Positions 52,653-62,758 of a DNA stretch of 64,000 bases are shown piece after piece. This stretch comes from Curvibacter lanceolatus ATCC 14669. GTDB lineage: Bacteria; Pseudomonadota; Gammaproteobacteria; Burkholderiales; Burkholderiaceae_C. The position numbers and the translations under genes are program-made. Under the pieces are notes generated by a model. The model worked only from the letters and a program-made list of their open reading frames with translations. It ran no database searches and was not told the DNA's origin. The stretch is from NCBI RefSeq assembly GCF_000381265.1, contig NZ_KB906257.1, forward strand, positions 299,071-363,070, written 5' to 3'. How positions within the stretch are numbered: position 1 is the stretch's first letter; each line of letters begins with the position of its first letter.

Positions 52653-53644
52653 TCAGGGGTTGGTCATCACCAGTTTGCCCATCACGCCGCGCGAGCCCAT
52701 GTGCGCGTAGGTCGCCTTCAGTTCGGACATCGGCATGGTGCGATCGATCACGGGCTTGACCTTGCCTTGGGCATACCATTGGGCCAGTTCACCCATCATG
52801 GCGGCGTTGGCCTGAGGCTCCCGGCGGGCAAAGTCGCCCCAGAACACGCCCACCAAGGAGGCGCCCTTGAGCAGGGGCAGGTTCAGCGGCAGGTTGGGGA
52901 TCGGGCCGGAGGCAAACCCCACCACCAGGTAGCGGCCTCGCCAGGCAATGGAGCGGAAGGCGGGCTCGGCAAAGTCACCCCCCACGGGGTCGTAGATCAC
53001 GTCTGGGCCTTTGCCACCTGTCAAGGCCTTGATCTTTTCACGGAAGGCGTTTGGGACGCTGTCGACGCTGTAATTGATGGTTTCATCGGCGCCGATCTGC
53101 TTGCACAGTGCACATTTCTCATCGGTGGACGCCGCAGCAATCACCTTGGCACCCGCTGCCTTGGCGATCTGGATGGCCGCCGTGCCGACCCCGCCGGCGG
53201 CCCCCAGCACCAGCACGGTTTCGCCAGCCTTGAGTTGGGCTCTGTCGATCAGGGCATGCCAGGAGGTGGCATAGATCATGATGAAGGCGGCCGCGTCAAC
53301 ATGGGGGAAGCCGGCCGGCAATGGCATGCACAGGGCGGCAGGGGCCAGGGTGTGGGTGCCGAAGCCCCCGGTGCCCGACAGGCAGGCAACGCTGTCACCC
53401 ACCTTCAGGTGCTTGACGCCCTCGCCCACTGCAGCAACCACGCCGGCATATTCCGAGCCCGGCACGAAGGGCAGGGGGGGGGCTTCATCTGGTACTTGTT
53501 CTGCACGATCAGCAGATCCGGGAAGTTCAGGCTGGCGGCCTTGATCTCGATCAGCACCTCACCCGCCTTGGGGCTAGGGGTGGGCAGTTCCTTCCAGCTG
53601 AGGGCGTCCACGCCCACGGGGTTCTCGCAAAGCCAAGCATGCAT
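52653..53644 (-). pseudogene. NADPH:quinone oxidoreductase-family gene with a frameshift in a C9 tract
   Basis: Two frames together give a full-length zinc-free medium-chain reductase. The N-terminus MHAWLCENPVGVDALSW runs from 53644 to the homopolymer. The second frame continues with PFVPGSEYAGVVAAVGEGV, GDSVACL, the Rossmann motif VLVLGAAGGVGTAAIQIAKA and IYDPVGGDFAEPAFRSI to 52653. The break is at a run of nine C on the minus strand (G run 53474-53482). Ten or seven C would restore KPPP-LPFVPGSEYAG. It may be a sequencing error in a homopolymer, a real inactivating mutation or a slippage switch. If intact it would reduce quinones or enoyl compounds with NADPH. Confidence 0.88.
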
Positions 53645-53754
53645 TCGAATGTCTCCTGAAATTCAGCCGGAAATCATAGGTGGGCTGTCTGGCACGGGTG
53701 TGTCGCTGTAGCGACGGCTTTCCCGCTGGGGGTGCTCGGGCGCAAGGGGCACCC

Positions 53755-53760
53755 TACAAT
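53755..53760 (+). promoter_or_regulatory. -10 element of the surE-pcm-nlpD-rpoS operon
   Basis: TACAAT (five of six to consensus) places +1 near 53767, 15 nt before the surE ATG. A clear -35 box is not seen. Confidence 0.45.
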
Positions 53761-53781
53761 CCGCTGTCCATTCATCAGACC

Positions 53782-54558
53782 ATGAAAATCCTCCTCTCCA
53801 ACGACGACGGCTACCAGGCGCCTGGCATCGTGGCCTTGTACGAAGCCCTGAAAACCATCGCCGATGTCGAGGTGGTGGCGCCAGAGCAGAACAACAGTGC
53901 CAAATCCAATGCGCTGACCCTGCATTCGCCGCTGTATGTGCACCGGGCATCCAACGGCTTTCGCTTTGTGAGCGGCACGCCGGCTGATTGTGTGCACATT
54001 GCGCTGACCGGTCTTCTGGGCTATCGGCCCGATCTGGTGGTCTCGGGCATCAACAACGGCGCCAACATGGGGGACGACACGATTTATTCGGGCACCGTGG
54101 GGGCGGCGATGGAGGGCTACCTTTTCGGCATTCCGGCGATTGCCTTTTCCCAGGTGGAAAAGGGCTGGGCTGAGCTCGATGCCGCCGCTCGCAAGGCCCG
54201 CGAGATCGTTGAGCAGATTCAGGCGCAGTCGATGATCGGCGCGCAGCCCTGGCTGTTGAACGTCAACATGCCCAACCTGCCTTATGAGCAGTTCAAACCG
54301 GTGCGGGTATGCCGCCTGGGGCGCCGTCATGCGGCCGAGCGTGTGATCACCCAGGAAAGCCCCCGCGGTGAGACCATGTACTGGATTGGTGGCGCGGGCC
54401 CCGCCAAGGATGATTCCGAGGGGACCGATTTCCATGCGACGGCCCAGGGCCACGTTGCACTGACGCCATTGAAAGTGGATCTGACGGACCACGACTTGCT
54501 GGGCTATTGGTCCCAGACGGCGGCCAGGCTGCAACATCCACCAGGAGCGCGCTCGTGA
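53782..54558 (+). CDS. surE: 5'/3'-nucleotidase SurE
   Basis: The 258-residue protein has the SurE motifs [16 protein letters not shown] (metal-binding Asp-Asp), [23 protein letters not shown] and [19 protein letters not shown]. It is a metal-dependent phosphatase of nucleoside monophosphates and survival protein. The stop overlaps the pcm GTG (GTGA). First gene of the conserved surE-pcm-nlpD-rpoS group. Confidence 0.97.
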   Translation: MKILLSNDDGYQAPGIVALYEALKTIADVEVVAPEQNNSAKSNALTLHSPLYVHRASNGFRFVSGTPADCVHIALTGLLGYRPDLVVSGINNGANMGDDTIYSGTVGAAMEGYLFGIPAIAFSQVEKGWAELDAAARKAREIVEQIQAQSMIGAQPWLLNVNMPNLPYEQFKPVRVCRLGRRHAAERVITQESPRGETMYWIGGAGPAKDDSEGTDFHATAQGHVALTPLKVDLTDHDLLGYWSQTAARLQHPPGARS

Positions 54559-55349
54559 ACCGCCGCCCAGGCTTCCCGGCGCGGCTGGATCAGGCGGTGG
54601 CCGCTCCGCGACCCTCGGGTGTGCCCGCGTCGGCTCCGGCCCGTGCGGCTCGCGCGCCTGAGCGGGCGGGTCCCTGGTCCGTGCCTGCTGGGCTGGGCAT
54701 GGACTCTCATGCGGTGCGCCAGCGCATGGTGCAGAAGCTGGCGGCGCAGGGCATCCAATCCGCCAGCGTGCTGGCCGCCATGGGGCAGGTGGAGCGCCAT
54801 GCGTTTGTCGACAGTGCGCTGGTCAATCAATCGTACGAAGACACCAGCCTGCCGATCGGCCTGGGGCAGACCATCTCCAAGCCGAGCGTAGTGGCCCGCA
54901 TGCTGGATCTGTTGCTGCAGGCACCCATCGTGGCGCAGGGCGGTCTGGGTCGGGTGCTCGAGGTGGGCACGGGCTGTGGCTACCAAGCCGCGGTGCTGAG
55001 CCTGCTGGCGCGCGAGGTGTATTCCATCGAACGCCTGCGCGGGTTGCACGAAAAAGCCCGTGAGAACCTGCGTCCCATGCGCCTGAGCAATCTGCATCTG
55101 TTGCTGGGTGATGGGATGGAAGGGTTTGCCAAGGGAGCCCCCTATGCCGGCATCGTGGCTGCGGCGGGTGGAGATGCCGTGCCTCAGGCCTGGTGCGACC
55201 AATTGGCTGTTGGCGGGCGCCTGGTGGCCCCGACGGTGATGTCGGCAGGCAAGCAAGCTTTGGTGGTGATTGACAAGACGGCCCAGGGCCTGCAGCAGAC
55301 CGTTCTTGAGGCGGTGCACTTTGTCCCTCTAAAATCGGGCATTGCTTGA
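54555..55349 (+). CDS. pcm: Protein-L-isoaspartate O-methyltransferase
   Basis: The 264-residue protein has an extra N-terminal Ala/Arg/Pro-rich tail of about 50 residues, then the PCMT domain with [31 protein letters not shown] (substrate and SAM region) and the SAM motif [16 protein letters not shown]. It methylates L-isoaspartyl residues in damaged proteins. GTG start coupled to surE by GTGA. Confidence 0.96.
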   Translation: MNRRPGFPARLDQAVAAPRPSGVPASAPARAARAPERAGPWSVPAGLGMDSHAVRQRMVQKLAAQGIQSASVLAAMGQVERHAFVDSALVNQSYEDTSLPIGLGQTISKPSVVARMLDLLLQAPIVAQGGLGRVLEVGTGCGYQAAVLSLLAREVYSIERLRGLHEKARENLRPMRLSNLHLLLGDGMEGFAKGAPYAGIVAAAGGDAVPQAWCDQLAVGGRLVAPTVMSAGKQALVVIDKTAQGLQQTVLEAVHFVPLKSGIA

Positions 55350-55364
55350 AGGAAAGACATTCAT

Positions 55365-56234
55365 ATGCGGGGTTTGCAAGGGCGGAGTGGTTGGTGGACT
55401 GTGGCGGTGCTGGGCCTGCTGCTTGCAGGATGCGCCTCCAAGACGGGACGCCAGGCGCCCGTCGAGGAGCGCGGCCCGCAAGCGGTCAGTGTGGCTGCCG
55501 ATCCGGCACCCAGCGCTGCCCCCATCAAACCGCTGCCAGGTGCCGAGAACGCGGGCAAGCCGGGCTATTACACCGTCAAGCCCGGTGACACTTTGATCCG
55601 CATCGGGCTGGAGTCGGGCCAGAACTGGCGCGATCTGGTGCGTTGGAATGGTTTGGACAACCCCAACCTGATCGAGGTGGGGCAGGTTTTGCGCGTGGTG
55701 CCGCCGTCGGCAACCGTGGCCGAGAGCGGTGCGGTCAGTCGGCCGGTGGGCAGCCCGACGGTCACCCCCTCGAACGGCGCGACAAGCTCATCGACCAAGC
55801 CTGCAGCCGCGACAGCGGCTCCAGCTCCTGCTTCTGCCACCCCCGCGCCGGCTGCGCCCACTGAAGATGACCCCGGTTTCATGTGGCCCACAGGCGGTGC
55901 CTTGTTGGCCGGTTTTGACGAGGCCAAGAACAAGGGCCTGGATCTGGCCGGCAAGGCGGGCGATCCTGTCGTGGCGGCCGCCGACGGGCGCGTTGTGTAT
56001 GCAGGCGCCGGGCTGCGGGGTTATGGCAACCTGATCATCCTCAAGCACAACAACACCTTCCTCACGGCCTACGCCCACAACCAGCTGCTGCTGGTGAAGG
56101 AAGACCAGGCGGTGCGCAAGGGGCAGAAGATCGCCGAGATGGGCAACAGTGACTCTGATCGGGTCAAGCTTCATTTCGAGATTCGGCGGCAGGGCAAGCC
56201 GGTGGATCCGTCCCGCTACCTGCCCAACCGCTAG
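55365..56234 (+). CDS. nlpD: LysM/M23-domain lipoprotein NlpD
   Basis: The 289-residue protein has a lipoprotein signal (LLLAGCAS, Cys at about 22), a LysM domain (YYTVKPGDTLIRIGLESGQ, about 67-111), an Ala/Pro/Thr linker and a C-terminal M23-like domain (FDEAKNKGLDLAGKAGDPV to LHFEIRRQGKPVDP). The M23 zinc ligands appear degenerate, as in NlpD proteins that activate amidases instead of cutting peptidoglycan. GAAGGAAAG precedes the ATG. Confidence 0.93.
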   Translation: MRGLQGRSGWWTVAVLGLLLAGCASKTGRQAPVEERGPQAVSVAADPAPSAAPIKPLPGAENAGKPGYYTVKPGDTLIRIGLESGQNWRDLVRWNGLDNPNLIEVGQVLRVVPPSATVAESGAVSRPVGSPTVTPSNGATSSSTKPAAATAAPAPASATPAPAAPTEDDPGFMWPTGGALLAGFDEAKNKGLDLAGKAGDPVVAAADGRVVYAGAGLRGYGNLIILKHNNTFLTAYAHNQLLLVKEDQAVRKGQKIAEMGNSDSDRVKLHFEIRRQGKPVDPSRYLPNR

Positions 56235-56253
56235 CCAAGAAGGTCGGCCCATC

Positions 56254-57261
56254 ATGACCATGCGCAACGATGAACCTGTTCCTGGTGAGTCCGATGCGCA
56301 TGATGAGGTGCCGGCCGATGAGGGACTGCTTGGTGCCGAAGCCGCACCCGATGTAGCACCCGATGTTGAGGGCTTGGCAGCCTCCCTAGCCCCTTTGCCT
56401 GCCGATGCCGAGGGCGGGGATTCGCTGGCCGTCTACCTGCGTGAGGTGCGGCGCAAACCCTTGTTCACGCCACAAGAAGAACTGGCCGTGGCCACGCGGG
56501 CACGCGCGGGTGACTTTGAAGCCCGGCAGTCGATGATTGAGCACAACCTTCGGCTGGTGGTGAGCATCGCCAAAGCTTACGCCTCTCGCGGCGTGCCCAT
56601 GTCCGACCTGATCGAAGAGGGCAATCTGGGCTTGATGCATGCCATCGACAAGTTCGAGCCCGAACGGGGTTTTCGCTTTTCAACCTATGCTACCTGGTGG
56701 ATTCGCCAGTCGGTTGAGCGAGCGGTGATGAACCAGGGTCGGGTGGTGCGGCTGCCGGTTCATGTGGTGCGCGAGTTGCAGCAGGTGCTGCGTGCAAGGC
56801 GTTCGCTTGAGAATGATCCAGGTTTTGTGGCACGCCGCCCCGATGGGGTGCGCGCTGAAGATGTGGCCGCTTTTCTGGGGCGTGAGGTGCAGGAAGTGAC
56901 CGAACTCCTCGCCATGGCCGAGGCCCCCCGGTCCCTGGATGCATCGCTGGACCGCTCGGGCGACGAGCACACCTTGGGCGACACCATGGTGGACGAGTTG
57001 GCGGCAGACCCCAGTGGACTGACCCAGGAACACCAGGTCGAGCGTTTGCTGGATCGATGGGTGGACGGTTTGTCCAGCCGCGAGAAAGAGGTGCTGACCG
57101 GGCGGTTTGGACTGCATGACCGTGAACCGGAAACCCTGGAGGTATTGAGCGAACGGCTGGGGTTGACGCGCGAGCGAGTGCGTCAGATCCAGAACGAGGC
57201 CTTGTTCAAGCTCAAGCGCCACCTGGCCAGGCACGGCATCTCACGCGACGCTCTGTTGTGA
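56254..57261 (+). CDS. rpoS: RNA polymerase sigma factor RpoS
   Basis: The 335-residue protein has an acidic N-terminal tail of about 55 residues, region 1.2 (DSLAVYLREVRRKPLFTPQEE), region 2 (NLRLVVSIAKAYASRG, GFRFSTYATWWIRQSVERAV), region 3 and region 4 (LTRERVRQIQNEALFKLKRHL). Position after nlpD and length fit sigma-38, the stationary-phase factor. The main rpoS promoter is often inside nlpD; I did not identify it here. Confidence 0.96.
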   Translation: MTMRNDEPVPGESDAHDEVPADEGLLGAEAAPDVAPDVEGLAASLAPLPADAEGGDSLAVYLREVRRKPLFTPQEELAVATRARAGDFEARQSMIEHNLRLVVSIAKAYASRGVPMSDLIEEGNLGLMHAIDKFEPERGFRFSTYATWWIRQSVERAVMNQGRVVRLPVHVVRELQQVLRARRSLENDPGFVARRPDGVRAEDVAAFLGREVQEVTELLAMAEAPRSLDASLDRSGDEHTLGDTMVDELAADPSGLTQEHQVERLLDRWVDGLSSREKEVLTGRFGLHDREPETLEVLSERLGLTRERVRQIQNEALFKLKRHLARHGISRDALL

Positions 57262-57300
57262 TCCCTGGGCGGCAGCAGCGCCGCAACCCGCTCAGCCTGA

Positions 57301-57306
57301 GACAAT
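57301..57306 (+). promoter_or_regulatory. -10-like element giving a leaderless rlmD mRNA
   Basis: GACAAT is followed by 6 nt and then the ATG at 57313, so +1 would coincide with the start codon. No Shine-Dalgarno sequence. Confidence 0.45.
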
Positions 57307-57312
57307 CGGGGG

Positions 57313-58791
57313 ATGACAACCGTTTCTGAGCCCACCCTCACCGACGACCCGAGCATCGGGTTGCAGCCTTCTGACCCCACCTCCGCCAGCGCCGACCTGC
57401 CGCCTGGCTGGCTGGCCATCGAATCTCTTGACCTTGAAGCGCAAGGGGTGGCCCGTCGCCCCGATGGCAAGGTCGTCTTTGTCGATGGTGCGCTGCCCTT
57501 TGAGCTGGTCAGCGCCCAGGTCAATCGCAAGAAGAACAATTGGGAGCAGGCCACCCTGACCGACATCCACCGTGAATCTTCCCAGCGTGTGCGTCCTGGT
57601 TGCAGCCATTTCGGCCTGCATGCCGGTGCCTGCGGGGGCTGCAAGATGCAGCATCTGCATGTGGGGGCCCAGGTGGCGGTCAAACAGCGGGTGTTGGAGG
57701 ACAACCTTTGGCACCTGGGCAAGGTCAAGCCAGAAACCCTGTTGCGGCCCATTGAAGGCCCCGCCTGGGGCTACCGTTACCGCGCCCGACTGTCGGTACG
57801 CCATGTGATCAAAAAAGGCACGGTCCTGGTGGGCTTCCATGAGCGCAAGAGCCGCTATGTGGCTGACATGAGCGAGTGCCCCGTTTTGCCACCCCACGTG
57901 AATGCGATGCTGCTGCCCTTGCGGGCCTTGGTGGCCAGCATGGAGGCCCGCGACACCTGCCCACAGATCGAGCTGGCCTGTGGGGACGAAGTCACCGCAC
58001 TGGTGTTGCGCCATCTGGAGCCTTTGAGCGATGCCGACGTGGCGCGACTGCGCAGTTTCGCGGCTGAACATGGCGTTCAGTGGTGGCTGCAGCCCAAGGG
58101 GCCGGATACGGTGCGGCTGCTGGATGCTGGTGGGCCTCAACTGTCGTACTCGCTGCCTGAGTTTGGCATCGTCATGCCCTTCAAACCGACCGACTTCACC
58201 CAGGTGAATCCGCACATCAACCGAGTGCTGGTCAGCCGGGCGCTTCGGCTACTGGAGGTGCGAAGCGATGAGCGTGTGATCGACTGGTTTTGCGGCCTGG
58301 GCAATTTCACCTTGCCCCTGGCCACCCAGGCCCGTGAGGTGCTGGGTATTGAAGGCAGCGAGGCCCTGGTGGCACGCTCGCGCGAAAACTACGCAGGCAA
58401 TCAGGCGGCGCGCTCCGAGGCGCCTTTGTGCCCCACGGGCTTCGTGGCCCGCAATCTGTTTGAAATGACGCCCGAGATGCTGGTGGCCGATGGCTATGCC
58501 GACCGTTGGCTGGTGGATCCACCGCGTGAGGGCGCCTTTGCGCTGGCCAAGGCCTTGTCGGATCTGCATCAGCAGCACCTGGCCCAGCCGGGCAGCCTGC
58601 CCCAGGGGTGGACCGCGCCCAAGCGCATCGTGTATGTGAGTTGCAACCCGGCGACCCTGGCCCGTGACGCCGGTTTGCTGGTGCACCAAGGGGGCTACCG
58701 CTGCACGGCCGCAGGCGCCGTCAACATGTTCCCGCACACGGCCCACGTTGAGAGCATGGCCGTGTTCGAGCGCACTGCAGCCTGGGATTGA
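57313..58791 (+). CDS. rlmD: 23S rRNA (uracil-1939-C5)-methyltransferase
   Basis: The 492-residue protein has an N-terminal TRAM domain ([14 protein letters not shown]), the iron-sulfur cysteines in [19 protein letters not shown], a SAM site ([16 protein letters not shown]) and the nucleophile motif [12 protein letters not shown]. It matches RumA/RlmD, including an insertion of about 80 residues in the central part common in betaproteobacteria as far as I know. It methylates U1939 of 23S rRNA. The gene lies 51 bp after rpoS. Confidence 0.95.
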   Translation: MTTVSEPTLTDDPSIGLQPSDPTSASADLPPGWLAIESLDLEAQGVARRPDGKVVFVDGALPFELVSAQVNRKKNNWEQATLTDIHRESSQRVRPGCSHFGLHAGACGGCKMQHLHVGAQVAVKQRVLEDNLWHLGKVKPETLLRPIEGPAWGYRYRARLSVRHVIKKGTVLVGFHERKSRYVADMSECPVLPPHVNAMLLPLRALVASMEARDTCPQIELACGDEVTALVLRHLEPLSDADVARLRSFAAEHGVQWWLQPKGPDTVRLLDAGGPQLSYSLPEFGIVMPFKPTDFTQVNPHINRVLVSRALRLLEVRSDERVIDWFCGLGNFTLPLATQAREVLGIEGSEALVARSRENYAGNQAARSEAPLCPTGFVARNLFEMTPEMLVADGYADRWLVDPPREGAFALAKALSDLHQQHLAQPGSLPQGWTAPKRIVYVSCNPATLARDAGLLVHQGGYRCTAAGAVNMFPHTAHVESMAVFERTAAWD

Positions 58792-58816
58792 ACACAGGGC
58801 CGCCGTTCGTGGCGGC

Positions 58817-59185
58817 TCAATGCTTGTCGCTGCCCTTGCCCTTCTTGGGCTTGGGCTCTTCAGCCTCTGCAGCGGCTTTGCTTTCGCTGCCTTCGGGCGG
58901 TGCCGCCGCCGGGATCGGAATGACCGACGGGGCCCCTTCGATCTTGTTGTCCCGCATGTACTGGTCCATCTCTTTCCAGCCATCGAACACGGCTGACTTG
59001 GGCGCCTTCGGGTTCAGCGTGTAACAGTCTTCGATGCCACGCTGGGCGTAGCGGCAGGCGCCGCCGGTGGCCTTGGCGTCAGCCTCGCGCTGAACGGCCT
59101 TCGGATCGGGGCCCAGGCCCGGAATGTCACAACCCGCCAGCATCAACAAGGCAGGGGCAAGGAAGAGCAGACGGCGCGCAAACAT
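58817..59185 (-). CDS. Small lipoprotein of unknown function
   Basis: The 122-residue protein has a typical lipoprotein signal (FLAPALLMLAGCDIPG, Cys19), a short conserved core (ACRYAQRGIEDCYTLNPKAPKSAVFDGWKEMDQYMRDN) shown here only by its parts YAQRGIEDCYTLNP and GWKEMDQYMRDN, and a charged Ala/Glu/Lys C-terminus. Two Cys in the core may form a disulfide. Outer-membrane attachment is likely since Asp follows... the +2 residue is Asp, which in enterobacteria favours inner-membrane retention, so location is uncertain. It converges with rlmD, 25 bp apart. Confidence 0.75.
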   Translation of the reverse strand: MFARRLLFLAPALLMLAGCDIPGLGPDPKAVQREADAKATGGACRYAQRGIEDCYTLNPKAPKSAVFDGWKEMDQYMRDNKIEGAPSVIPIPAAAPPEGSESKAAAEAEEPKPKKGKGSDKH

Positions 59186-59345
59186 GGTGAAGCCTGGTAA
59201 GAGTGTCTTGAAGGATTATCGGCGCCGCCTGAGGCGAGTTGAGCCTTCATACCGACGCCCAGGCATCGCCCTCTCAAAAATACGGTGCTCCATGCCTCTG
59301 CCGCGACTTCAGGTGGGGTGTCGAACGGCGTCGCTGCCATGAAAA

Positions 59346-59363
59346 AAGGCCCCGAAGGGCCTT
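59346..59363 (-). terminator. Intrinsic terminator of the Bax-inhibitor-1 gene
   Basis: AAGGCCC/GGGCCTT with a CGAA loop (TTCG on the minus strand); on the minus strand it is followed by a T-run (A run 59342-59347). Confidence 0.9.
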
Positions 59364-59400
59364 GATCAGTGGGCGCCTGCGCGCAAGCGCCGGATGAGGA

Positions 59401-60102
59401 TCACTCGCGTTCGCCACCAAAGATACCCAGCAGCGCCAGCAGGTTCTGGAACACGTTGTAGAGGTCCAGGTACAGCGACAGGGTGGCCGAGATGTAGTTG
59501 GTTTCGCCGCCGTCGATGATCTGCTTGATGTCGTACAGCATGTAGGCGCTGAAGATGCCGATGGCCGCCACAGACAAGGCCAGCATGCCCGCCGAGGAGC
59601 CCACGAAGGCATTCACCAGGCTGCCCACCAGCAAGACCAGCACGCCAACGAACAGCCACTTGCCCAGACCGGAGATGTCACGCTTGATCACGGTGGCCAA
59701 GCTGGCCATCAGGAAAAACACACCGGCGGTGCCGCCGAAGGCCGTCATGACCAGTTCCGAGCCATTTTTGAAACCCAGCACCATGGCGATCATGCGCGAG
59801 AGCATCAGGCCCATGAAGAAGGTGAAACCCAGCAGCACGGGCACGCCAGCGGCCGAGTGTTTGGTCTTCTCGATGGCAAACATGAAGCCGAAGGCCCCAG
59901 CCAGGAAGACCACCAGGCCAACGCCCCCTGACAGCATGGCAGACAGGTTGGTGGCGACGCCAATCCAGGCGCCCAGTACCGTGGGCACCATGCTCAGGGC
60001 CAGCAGCCAGTAGGTGTTGCGCAGTACACGGTGGCGTTGCTCTTGCGACAGGCCGCTGCCATAACCCACCGACAGGTCGATGTTTTGGAAAGGTTGGTTC
60101 AT
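59401..60102 (-). CDS. Bax inhibitor-1 / YccA-family membrane protein
   Basis: The 233-residue protein has seven predicted helices. The N-terminus LRNTYWLLALSMVPTVLGAW and C-terminal YMLYDIKQIIDGGETNYISA with conserved Asp residues mark the BI-1 family (YccA/YbhL). In E. coli YccA contacts the FtsH protease; ion leak has been shown for the Bacillus relative. AGGAG lies 9 bp before the start. Confidence 0.93.
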   Translation of the reverse strand: MNQPFQNIDLSVGYGSGLSQEQRHRVLRNTYWLLALSMVPTVLGAWIGVATNLSAMLSGGVGLVVFLAGAFGFMFAIEKTKHSAAGVPVLLGFTFFMGLMLSRMIAMVLGFKNGSELVMTAFGGTAGVFFLMASLATVIKRDISGLGKWLFVGVLVLLVGSLVNAFVGSSAGMLALSVAAIGIFSAYMLYDIKQIIDGGETNYISATLSLYLDLYNVFQNLLALLGIFGGERE

Positions 60103-60304
60103 GAATGAATCTCCTTGGGGAACAGCCAGAACTTGGCTTCTAAGGCATTCTATGTGGGGACGATGAGGCGATTCTTAAAGACCTGCCTGTGCGCGGGTCG
60201 CTTGCTGCCCAAATAGTGAAAATTGTTTTTCATCCGGGACGCCTTGGCGCTTGCCGAGGTGCCGCTATCCTTGCTGTTTTTCGACCATCATCAAAGGTTT
60301 TTTC

Positions 60305-60712
60305 ATGCAAACCAAGTCCGTTCTCGAACTCGCCGATGTCAAAGCCATTGCGGCCGCTGCTGAAGCAGAAGCCCTGAAGAACAAATGGGCTGTGACCATT
60401 GCCATCGTGGACGATGGTGGCCATCTGCTCTGGCTGCAACGCCTTGACGGCGCGCCGGCCATCTCCTCGCACATTGCACCCGCCAAGGCCCACACGGCCG
60501 CGCTGGGCCGCCGTGAAACCAAGGGTTACGAAGACATCATCAACGGCGGGCGCTATGCCTTCCTCACCGTGCCCAAGGTCGAGGGCCTGCTGGAAGGCGG
60601 GGTCCCCGTCCTCAAGGACGGTCATTGCATCGGTGCCGTGGGTGTAAGCGGGGTGAAGTCTTCGGAAGACGTTCAGATTGCCAAGGCAGGCATCGCTGCC
60701 ATCGGTCTGTAA
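60305..60712 (+). CDS. GlcG/HbpS-family protein
   Basis: The 135-residue protein is one GlcG/HbpS domain: AIVDDGGHLLWLQRLDGA, the APAKAHTAALGRRETK helix, and GHCIGAVGVSGV. Relatives bind haem (HbpS) or lie in glycolate operons (GlcG), with no established catalytic role. No signal peptide, AAAGG precedes ATG 60305. It converges with exbD; a bidirectional terminator lies between. Confidence 0.88.
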   Translation: MQTKSVLELADVKAIAAAAEAEALKNKWAVTIAIVDDGGHLLWLQRLDGAPAISSHIAPAKAHTAALGRRETKGYEDIINGGRYAFLTVPKVEGLLEGGVPVLKDGHCIGAVGVSGVKSSEDVQIAKAGIAAIGL

Positions 60713-60769
60713 GCCCTCCAGTCCCCAGCCGCAGAGTCAGGCGGCTTCATATGGGGGCTTCAACACGCA

Positions 60770-60801
60770 AAAGCCGCTAACCCCTGAGGGGAAGCGGCTT
60801 T
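60770..60801. terminator. Bidirectional terminator between the GlcG-like gene and exbD
   Basis: AAAGCCGCT/AGCGGCTTT with an inner CCCC/GGGG stem; A/T tracts flank it on both sides. Confidence 0.8.
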
Positions 60802-60868
60802 GCTTTGGGTTCAGCACTGCGGCGGGCAGCTGTTGCGTGCGCCTTTCAGCGACGTGTGCTGTTTGGAT

Positions 60869-61279
<411 letters not shown>

Positions 61280-61281
61280 GG

Positions 61282-61998
61282 TCAGACCCCCTTCTTGAGT
61301 GCCACCACGCTGGTGTTGCCGCCGCCGTGGACTCGGGCACCCGTCACGAAGAAGGCGTGCAGGTCGTGGGCAAAGCTGTTGAGCTTGTTGAGAATGGCCT
61401 TGTTGCCTCGGACCAGTGCGTTGTAGCCCAGCACGGCAGGGATGGCCACGGCCAGGCCCAGGGCGGTCATGATCAGCGCCTCACCCACCGGGCCGGCCAC
61501 TTTGTCGATGGTGGCCTGGCCCGCCGAGCCAATGCCCAGCAGCGCGTGATAGATGCCCCAAACGGTGCCAAAGAGGCCCACAAAGGGGGCGGTGGAGCCC
61601 ACGGAGGCCAGGATCGCCAGGCCGCCCTGCAGGCGTGCCGTGAATTCGTCAATGCCGTTGCGAAGGCAGCGGGTCACCCAGTCGCTGACGTCCAGGCTGT
61701 CATGCAGGTGCACCTTGGTGTTGCTGTGGTGGGCTGTGGCGTCACGCCCATCCAGAGCCAACTGGCGGAAGGGGTTGTCGGTGTCGGTGCCCAGGCTGCT
61801 GAGGCCGGCACTGAGGTCGGGGTTGTGCCAGAAGTCTTCGGCCCCACGGGCAAACTTCTTGTACTTGATGATGTCCAGCGCCTTCAGGATGATGACGATC
61901 CAGGAGGCCAGCGACATGCCCAGCAGCAGCAGCGCGACGGTCTTGGTGACCAGGTCGCCTTGGGCCCAGACGTGGGCGAGTCCGAATTCGGTTTCCAT
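61282..61998 (-). CDS. exbB: Biopolymer transport protein ExbB
   Basis: The 238-residue protein has three membrane helices of the MotA/TolQ/ExbB type (TKTVALLLLGMSLASWIVII, STAPFVGLFGTVWGIYHAL, GEALIMTALGLAVAIPAVLGY with one residue trimmed in reading). It forms the proton-conducting pentamer with ExbD. Located between tonB and exbD on the same strand. Confidence 0.96.
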   Translation of the reverse strand: METEFGLAHVWAQGDLVTKTVALLLLGMSLASWIVIILKALDIIKYKKFARGAEDFWHNPDLSAGLSSLGTDTDNPFRQLALDGRDATAHHSNTKVHLHDSLDVSDWVTRCLRNGIDEFTARLQGGLAILASVGSTAPFVGLFGTVWGIYHALLGIGSAGQATIDKVAGPVGEALIMTALGLAVAIPAVLGYNALVRGNKAILNKLNSFAHDLHAFFVTGARVHGGGNTSVVALKKGV

Positions 61999-62016
61999 TG
62001 AAAAGTGCTCCGTGAA

Positions 62017-62706
62017 TTATTCGAGAACGAAATTGAGGGGAACCTGAAACCACATGGTTTCGGGAATGCCACCGCGTTTGCCGGGCACATAGCGCCAGCG
62101 CATCACAGTGGTCAAAGCGGCTTGGTCCAGTCGGTCAAAGCCGCTGGATTGTTTGATCTCTGCCTTTTGAGGCTGCCCATCCGCACCAATCAGCACCCGT
62201 AGCACCACCTTGCCTTGTTCGCCCAGGCGTTTGCTGATGGCCGGGTAGGCGGGCTTGGGGTTTTGCAGGTAGTCGGCATCGCTGGACGGCAACTCGACTT
62301 TCGGCGGAGCCGGCGGTGCGGGGGGGGCCGGCGGCGCGGCAGCCACAGGAGCTGCCACCGGTGGTGCCGGCGGTTGCGGGGTGCTGACACCGGTGGGTGC
62401 GGCGGGTGCTGGCGTGGTGTCCGCAATGGCCACCGGTTGTGGTGCGGGTGGCAGCGGGGTCGGGCGAGGGGCTACCGTTTTCGGCTGGGGCACCTTGGGC
62501 ACCGGGGTCGGGGGCGGCGGCGCCTTGGGCGCTGGTGGTTCGATGATCTCGCTCAGGATTTCTGCCGGAACAATGACTTCGACAGCGCGCCGAATCAGGC
62601 CGCTTTGCAATCCCCACAGTGCCAGGGCATGAAACAGCAGCACGCCGCCGATGACAGCCGTGTTGCGGCTGATTTTGGGGCGTGCAGGAATGGAGTGAGC
62701 GTGCAT
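62017..62706 (-). CDS. tonB: TonB energy-transducing protein
   Basis: The 229-residue protein has an N-terminal anchor (AVIGGVLLFHALALWGLQSG), a long Pro/Ala-rich periplasmic spacer (about 50-140) and a TonB C-terminal domain (PAYPAISKRLGEQGKVVLRV, GFDRLDQAALTTVMRWRYVP). It transmits proton motive force to TonB-dependent outer-membrane receptors for siderophores or haem. Confidence 0.95.
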   Translation of the reverse strand: MHAHSIPARPKISRNTAVIGGVLLFHALALWGLQSGLIRRAVEVIVPAEILSEIIEPPAPKAPPPPTPVPKVPQPKTVAPRPTPLPPAPQPVAIADTTPAPAAPTGVSTPQPPAPPVAAPVAAAPPAPPAPPAPPKVELPSSDADYLQNPKPAYPAISKRLGEQGKVVLRVLIGADGQPQKAEIKQSSGFDRLDQAALTTVMRWRYVPGKRGGIPETMWFQVPLNFVLE

Positions 62707-62758
62707 GGTCAGGGGTTGTGCGGAGTACCGAGGCGCGGATTCGGGCGGGCCATGTCCG

